Source: an uncultured Rubrivivax sp. (GTDB lineage: Bacteria; Pseudomonadota; Gammaproteobacteria; Burkholderiales; Burkholderiaceae_C). From it: a stretch of DNA of 8,509 bases. Position 1 is the stretch's first letter, and the number at the start of each line of letters is the position of its first letter. The stretch is from positions 1 through 8,509 of the forward strand of contig CALJUI010000343.1 of assembly GCA_937975735.1 (NCBI GenBank). The letters run 5' to 3'. Of the stretch, positions 5,419 through 8,509 are shown in pieces. The notes below the pieces were generated by a model. It was not told the origin of the DNA and ran no database searches. It saw only the letters and a list, made by a program, of their open reading frames with translations. Both the position numbers and the translations under genes were made by a program.

Positions 5419-6948
5419 ATGAGCACCCTGTCGAACGCCCTCGCCGCCCTGAGCCCCGAACGCCTGCGCGGCATGCGCCGCGGCGTCGAGAAGGAGAGCC
5501 TGCGCGTGCAGGCCGACGGCCGGCTCGCGATGACGCCGCACCCGGCGGCGCTCGGCTCGCCGCTGACCCATCCGCACATCACCAACGACTTCAGCGAGTC
5601 GCAGCTCGAACTGGTCACCGGTGCGCACGGCAGCGTCGAGTCCGCCGAGGCCGAGCTGACGCAGATCCACCAGGCCGTCTATCGCGCGCTCGGCGACGAG
5701 ATGCTGTGGGTCGCCAGCATGCCCTGCGGACTGCCGTCGGACGAGAACATCCCGATCGCGCGTTTCGGGTCGTCGAACATCGGCCGGTCCAAGAGCGTGT
5801 ACCGCATGGGTCTGGGCATGCGCTACGGCCGGCGCATGCAGACGATCTCGGGCATCCATTACAACTGGTCGATGCCGGGGCTGTCCAATCCCGAGTACTT
5901 CGGCCTGATCCGCAACTTCCGGCGTCACTCCTTCGTGCTGCTGACGCTGTTCGGCGCGTCGCCGGCGGTCTGCCCGAGCTTCGTCGCGGACCGCGCCCAC
6001 GACCTGCAGCGCCTGTCCGAGCACACGCTGTACCTGCCGTTCGCGACCTCGCTGCGGATGGGCCGGCTGGGCTACCAGAGCGACGCGCAGGCGGCGCTGG
6101 CGGTCAGCTACAACAGCCTGGAGGACTACGCCGGCTCGCTGCTCGGCGCGCTGGTGCGGCCGCACCCGCCCTACCAGCAGGTGGGCATCCGCGGTCCGGG
6201 CGGCGAGTACCTGCAGCTGTCCGACAGCCTGCTGCAGATCGAGAACGAGTTCTACGGCACGATCCGGCCGAAGCGCGTGATCCAGCGCGGCGAACGCGCG
6301 CTGCATGCGCTGCGCGCGCGGGGCGTCGAGTACGTCGAGGTGCGCTGCATGGACCTCGACCCGTTCGAGCCGGTGGGGATTGGCGCGGACACGATGCGCG
6401 TGCTCGACCTGTTCCTGCTCCATTGCCTGCTGAGCGCGAGCCCGGACGATTCGCCCGAGGAGATCGCGCGGCTCGCCCGCAACCAGCACCTGGCCGCCGC
6501 GCGCGGCCGCGAGCCGGGGCTGCAGCTGGAGTCGGCCGACGGCGAGCGGACGCTGACCGAATGGGCGTCGCAGGTGCTGGCCGACTGCGCGCCGATTGCC
6601 GATCGGGTCGACGCCGCGCTCGGCGGCCAGGCCTACGCCGCCGCGCTCGATGCGGCGCGCGCGACGATCGCCGAGCCGCGGCGTCTGCCGTCGGCCCGCG
6701 TGCTCGAGACGATGGCGCGCGACTTCCGCCAGTCCTACACGGCCTTCGTGCGTGCGCAGTCGGCAGGCACGCGCGAAGCGCTGTTGCGCCTGCCCTACCC
6801 CGACGAACTGGCCATCCGCTTCGAGGCGATGGCGCGGCAGTCGCTGCAGGATCAGCTGCAGCTGGAAGCCGGCGACACGCTGCCGTTCGAGGCGTACCGG
6901 CAGCAATACCTGCTGCCCGAGCGGCTGGAGGCCCCAGCGGCGAGTTGA
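5419..6948 (+). CDS. gshA: Glutamate-cysteine ligase, E. coli (type 1) family
   Basis: This 509-residue cytoplasmic enzyme (E. coli GshA is 518) catalyses the first step of glutathione synthesis, the ATP-dependent joining of glutamate and cysteine. It aligns by eye with E. coli GshA throughout. RGVEKESLRV (21-30) carries Glu24 and Glu26 at the E. coli Glu27/Glu29 metal-ligand positions. It is followed by ITNDFSESQLELVT (54-67), FGSSNIGRSK (116-125), MQTISGIHYN (140-149), FGASPAVCPSF (178-188), IENEFY (274-279), RPKRV (283-287) and EVRCMDLDPFEPVGI (307-321). Nothing is truncated. The ATG gives MSTLSNALAALSPERLRG, a natural start, although no good ribosome binding site precedes it. It follows the LacI gene by 65 bases and ends 5 bases from the convergent membrane-protein gene. 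Many Burkholderiales carry a different GshA family, so this may be an additional or acquired copy. There is no adjacent gshB. Confidence 0.93.
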   Translation: MSTLSNALAALSPERLRGMRRGVEKESLRVQADGRLAMTPHPAALGSPLTHPHITNDFSESQLELVTGAHGSVESAEAELTQIHQAVYRALGDEMLWVASMPCGLPSDENIPIARFGSSNIGRSKSVYRMGLGMRYGRRMQTISGIHYNWSMPGLSNPEYFGLIRNFRRHSFVLLTLFGASPAVCPSFVADRAHDLQRLSEHTLYLPFATSLRMGRLGYQSDAQAALAVSYNSLEDYAGSLLGALVRPHPPYQQVGIRGPGGEYLQLSDSLLQIENEFYGTIRPKRVIQRGERALHALRARGVEYVEVRCMDLDPFEPVGIGADTMRVLDLFLLHCLLSASPDDSPEEIARLARNQHLAAARGREPGLQLESADGERTLTEWASQVLADCAPIADRVDAALGGQAYAAALDAARATIAEPRRLPSARVLETMARDFRQSYTAFVRAQSAGTREALLRLPYPDELAIRFEAMARQSLQDQLQLEAGDTLPFEAYRQQYLLPERLEAPAAS

Positions 6949-6953
6949 CGGGC

Positions 6954-7904
6954 TCAGCCGCCGGTCGCGTGGCCCGGATCGCGCCACGCGACCCAGCGCG
7001 CCAGCACCGCGACCACGACGACCGCGAACAGCAGCCGCGCCCACAAGATGCCGTTCAGGTCGGCACCGAGCGCCAGGATCAGCAGCGTGTCCTCGATCAG
7101 GCTGTGGGCGAGCCCGAGGAAGCACAGCGCGAGGAAGCTGTCGCGCCGGCTCATCACACCTCGGTCCATGTCCCGGATCAGCAGGCCGGCCCCGTAGCTC
7201 AGGCCCAGCGTGACGCCGACCACCGTGACGTTGGCCGCCGCCGGACCGATGCCCAGCACGCGCAGCAGCGGCGTCAGCGCGCGGTGGATCCAGCGCTCCA
7301 GGCCGATGCGCCGCAGCAGTTTCATCAACACGACCAGCGCGAGGATGATCACGAAGATCACCGCCAGCGTCCACAGCTGGGCAACGGCCCAGTCGGCCAG
7401 CGAGTCGCCCGGGGGCGCCGGTCGCCAGCCGATCCGCGCCGGGGCCTGCATCAGGTCGAGCCCGCCGTAGACGGCATGCAGCAATGCCGCCAGCACCAGC
7501 GCGCCGCCGACACGCAGCGCGATCGTCATCGACCAGGGCACGCCGGCGCGTCGCGCCACCGCGCCTTCGACCGGCAGCGAGTGCCCGATCAGCATCAGCG
7601 TGCCGAGCACGGTGATCTGCTCGACGCTGAGCGTGGTGTGCGCCGCGACCTCGAAGAAGACTGCCAGCCCGGTGAAGAGGTTGGTCAGCAGCGTCGCGGC
7701 CCAGACCACGCCCAGCATGTCGGGCAGGCCGACCAGGCCCATCGCCGGCGACAGCAGCCGTCCCAGCAAGTCGACGGCGCCGACGCTCTGCAGGACCTTG
7801 ACGACCAGCAGCGCCGGGACCAGCACCTTCAGCAGCTTGCCGTAGACCTGCAGCGCATCGGCGAGCACCGCGCGCGCGCCGGCGATCCAGGGCGATCGGG
7901 ACAC
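6954..7904 (-). CDS. Nucleoside-recognition (Gate) domain membrane protein
   Basis: This 316-residue integral membrane protein has about eight hydrophobic segments. Clear ones include roughly 24-40, 65-85, 98-108, 127-147, 176-196, 224-243, 257-280 and 288-305. It looks like two Gate (nucleoside recognition, SpmA/SpmB-like) units. The first half has GLPDMLGV...LLTNLFTGLAV and then IGHSLPVEGAVARRAG (107-121 region); the second half has the equivalent GIGPAAANV...LGLSYGAGLLI and LAHSLIEDTLLILALG (265-280). Each half carries a His-Ser-Leu motif with a nearby Glu. Substrate is unknown; Gate proteins are membrane transport or scaffold proteins and the name does not prove nucleoside transport. The start is GTG at 7904 with no strong ribosome binding site. 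It lies 25 bases after an Ldh-family oxidoreductase gene on the same strand, so the two are probably co-transcribed. Confidence 0.75.
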   Translation of the reverse strand: MSRSPWIAGARAVLADALQVYGKLLKVLVPALLVVKVLQSVGAVDLLGRLLSPAMGLVGLPDMLGVVWAATLLTNLFTGLAVFFEVAAHTTLSVEQITVLGTLMLIGHSLPVEGAVARRAGVPWSMTIALRVGGALVLAALLHAVYGGLDLMQAPARIGWRPAPPGDSLADWAVAQLWTLAVIFVIILALVVLMKLLRRIGLERWIHRALTPLLRVLGIGPAAANVTVVGVTLGLSYGAGLLIRDMDRGVMSRRDSFLALCFLGLAHSLIEDTLLILALGADLNGILWARLLFAVVVVAVLARWVAWRDPGHATGG

Positions 7905-7929
7905 GCCGCGACCCGATACGCGAACGCGT

Positions 7930-8509
7930 TCAGCCGGCCGCCGACCAGCCCGCCAGCAGCGCGTCGGCGACCTCGATGCCTTCGGCCTCGGCCCGGCGGC
8001 GCAGCGCCTCGCGGCGGGCGCCGGGCAGACGCACCTCGGGGTCCTTCATCATCTCGGCGATCAGCACCTCGATGCGGTCGAGGTAGGCGTCGCTGCCGGC
8101 CAGTGCGCCCGGGTCGATCACGACGAAGACCTGGCCCAGGTGCGGGCGGTTGCCCTCGTCGACGAAGAAGCTCGAGGCTTCGAAGCCGAAGTTCGCACCG
8201 ATCACCGCGGTCACCAGCAGCTCGACGATCAGCGCCAGCATCGCGCCCTTCGGCGAGGACACCGCGCCCACCGGCAGCATCGACCCGGCCAGCGCCGCCT
8301 TCGCATCGGTGGTCGGCCGACCCTCGGCGTCGAGCGCCCAGCCGAGGGGAATCGGCTCGCCCTTCTTCGCCGCGACCATCACCTTGCCGCGCGCGACCTC
8401 GGACAGGCTGAGGTCGATCAGCAATGGATCCTGGTCACGGCGCGGGAACACCGCGGCGATCGGGTTGGTGCCGAAGATCGGATGGCGGCCGGCGGCAGCC
8501 GGCATTGCC
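7930..8509 (-). CDS. Ldh-family (malate/L-lactate dehydrogenase 2) oxidoreductase, C-terminal part
   Basis: The frame is open to the window edge and stops at 7930, so the N-terminal part (roughly 150 of about 340 residues expected) is outside. A Met codon at 8505 is internal, because the sequence begins mid-domain just before HPIFGTNPIA. Visible motifs of this NAD(P)-dependent family are FGTNPIA, DLSLSEVARGKVMVAAKKGE, GWALDAEGRPTTD, SMLPVG, KGAMLALIVELL, GANFGFEASSFF and a C-terminal LPG-Arg-Arg segment. Members interconvert 2-hydroxy and 2-oxo acids (malate, lactate, ureidoglycolate, diketogulonate) or reduce cyclic imines, and one branch is (R)-sulfolactate dehydrogenase ComC. The DLSLSEVARGKVMVA wording resembles proteins I have seen labelled as that enzyme. 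With hpsN 4 kb away, (R)-sulfolactate to sulfopyruvate is an attractive reaction, but it is inference. It precedes the Gate-protein gene by 25 bases. Confidence 0.85.
   Translation of the reverse strand, partial: AMPAAAGRHPIFGTNPIAAVFPRRDQDPLLIDLSLSEVARGKVMVAAKKGEPIPLGWALDAEGRPTTDAKAALAGSMLPVGAVSSPKGAMLALIVELLVTAVIGANFGFEASSFFVDEGNRPHLGQVFVVIDPGALAGSDAYLDRIEVLIAEMMKDPEVRLPGARREALRRRAEAEGIEVADALLAGWSAAG

Noticed and set aside
249..6948. A combined sulfur island linking moeB, the hps operon and gshA
   Set aside because: Shared sulfur chemistry is the only link. Strands and promoters differ, and moeB and gshA are housekeeping genes.
4609..7374. 921-codon open frame on the minus strand opposite the regulator and gshA
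   Set aside because: It is antisense to two well-recognised genes, is rich in Arg/Ala/Gln/His low-complexity sequence typical of high-GC shadow frames, and has no family motif.
5706..8411. 901-codon open frame on the plus strand across gshA and the two minus-strand genes
   Set aside because: It overlaps gshA in another frame and lies opposite the Gate and Ldh genes. Its composition is Arg/Pro/Ala-rich with no recognisable domain.

Overview
The window is very GC-rich, and its proteins have a betaproteobacterial, Burkholderiales-like character (closest in feel to the Rubrivivax/Leptothrix/Methylibium group). This placement rests on protein style and GC content only, not on a search. Genes are packed tightly, no stretch over 300 bases lacks a gene, and I see no tRNA, rRNA, insertion sequence or CRISPR array.

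Left end (1-1001, + strand): the tail of a reading frame that reads as the C-terminus of an S41 (CtpA-type) periplasmic protease. Its first ~17 codons look instead like the [2Fe-2S] segment of NADH dehydrogenase subunit NuoG, probably a contig-edge chimera. A strong 10-bp GC hairpin follows, then a complete MoeB/ThiF-type adenylyltransferase.

Centre (1011-5353): a three-gene minus-strand operon and a divergent LacI-family regulator. The operon encodes a histidinol-dehydrogenase-family enzyme best read as HpsN (sulfopropanediol 3-dehydrogenase), a short-chain dehydrogenase and a zinc alcohol dehydrogenase. This set matches the hpsN-hpsO-hpsP logic for 2,3-dihydroxypropane-1-sulfonate (DHPS): two 2-dehydrogenases interconvert the DHPS enantiomers and HpsN oxidises (R)-DHPS to (R)-sulfolactate. 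The 187-bp divergent region holds back-to-back sigma70-like promoters. One LacI-type operator sits on the operon start site, and a second, weaker one sits against the regulator start codon. Substrate-controlled repression and autorepression are inferred from this layout.

Right end (5419-8509): an E. coli-type glutamate-cysteine ligase (gshA) on the + strand, then two minus-strand genes. These are a membrane protein with two nucleoside-recognition (Gate) repeats and, upstream of it, the C-terminal part of an Ldh-family (malate/lactate dehydrogenase 2) oxidoreductase that runs off the window. The Ldh family includes (R)-sulfolactate dehydrogenase (ComC), so this gene could supply the step after HpsN. 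No sulfonate transporter or C-S lyase is visible here.
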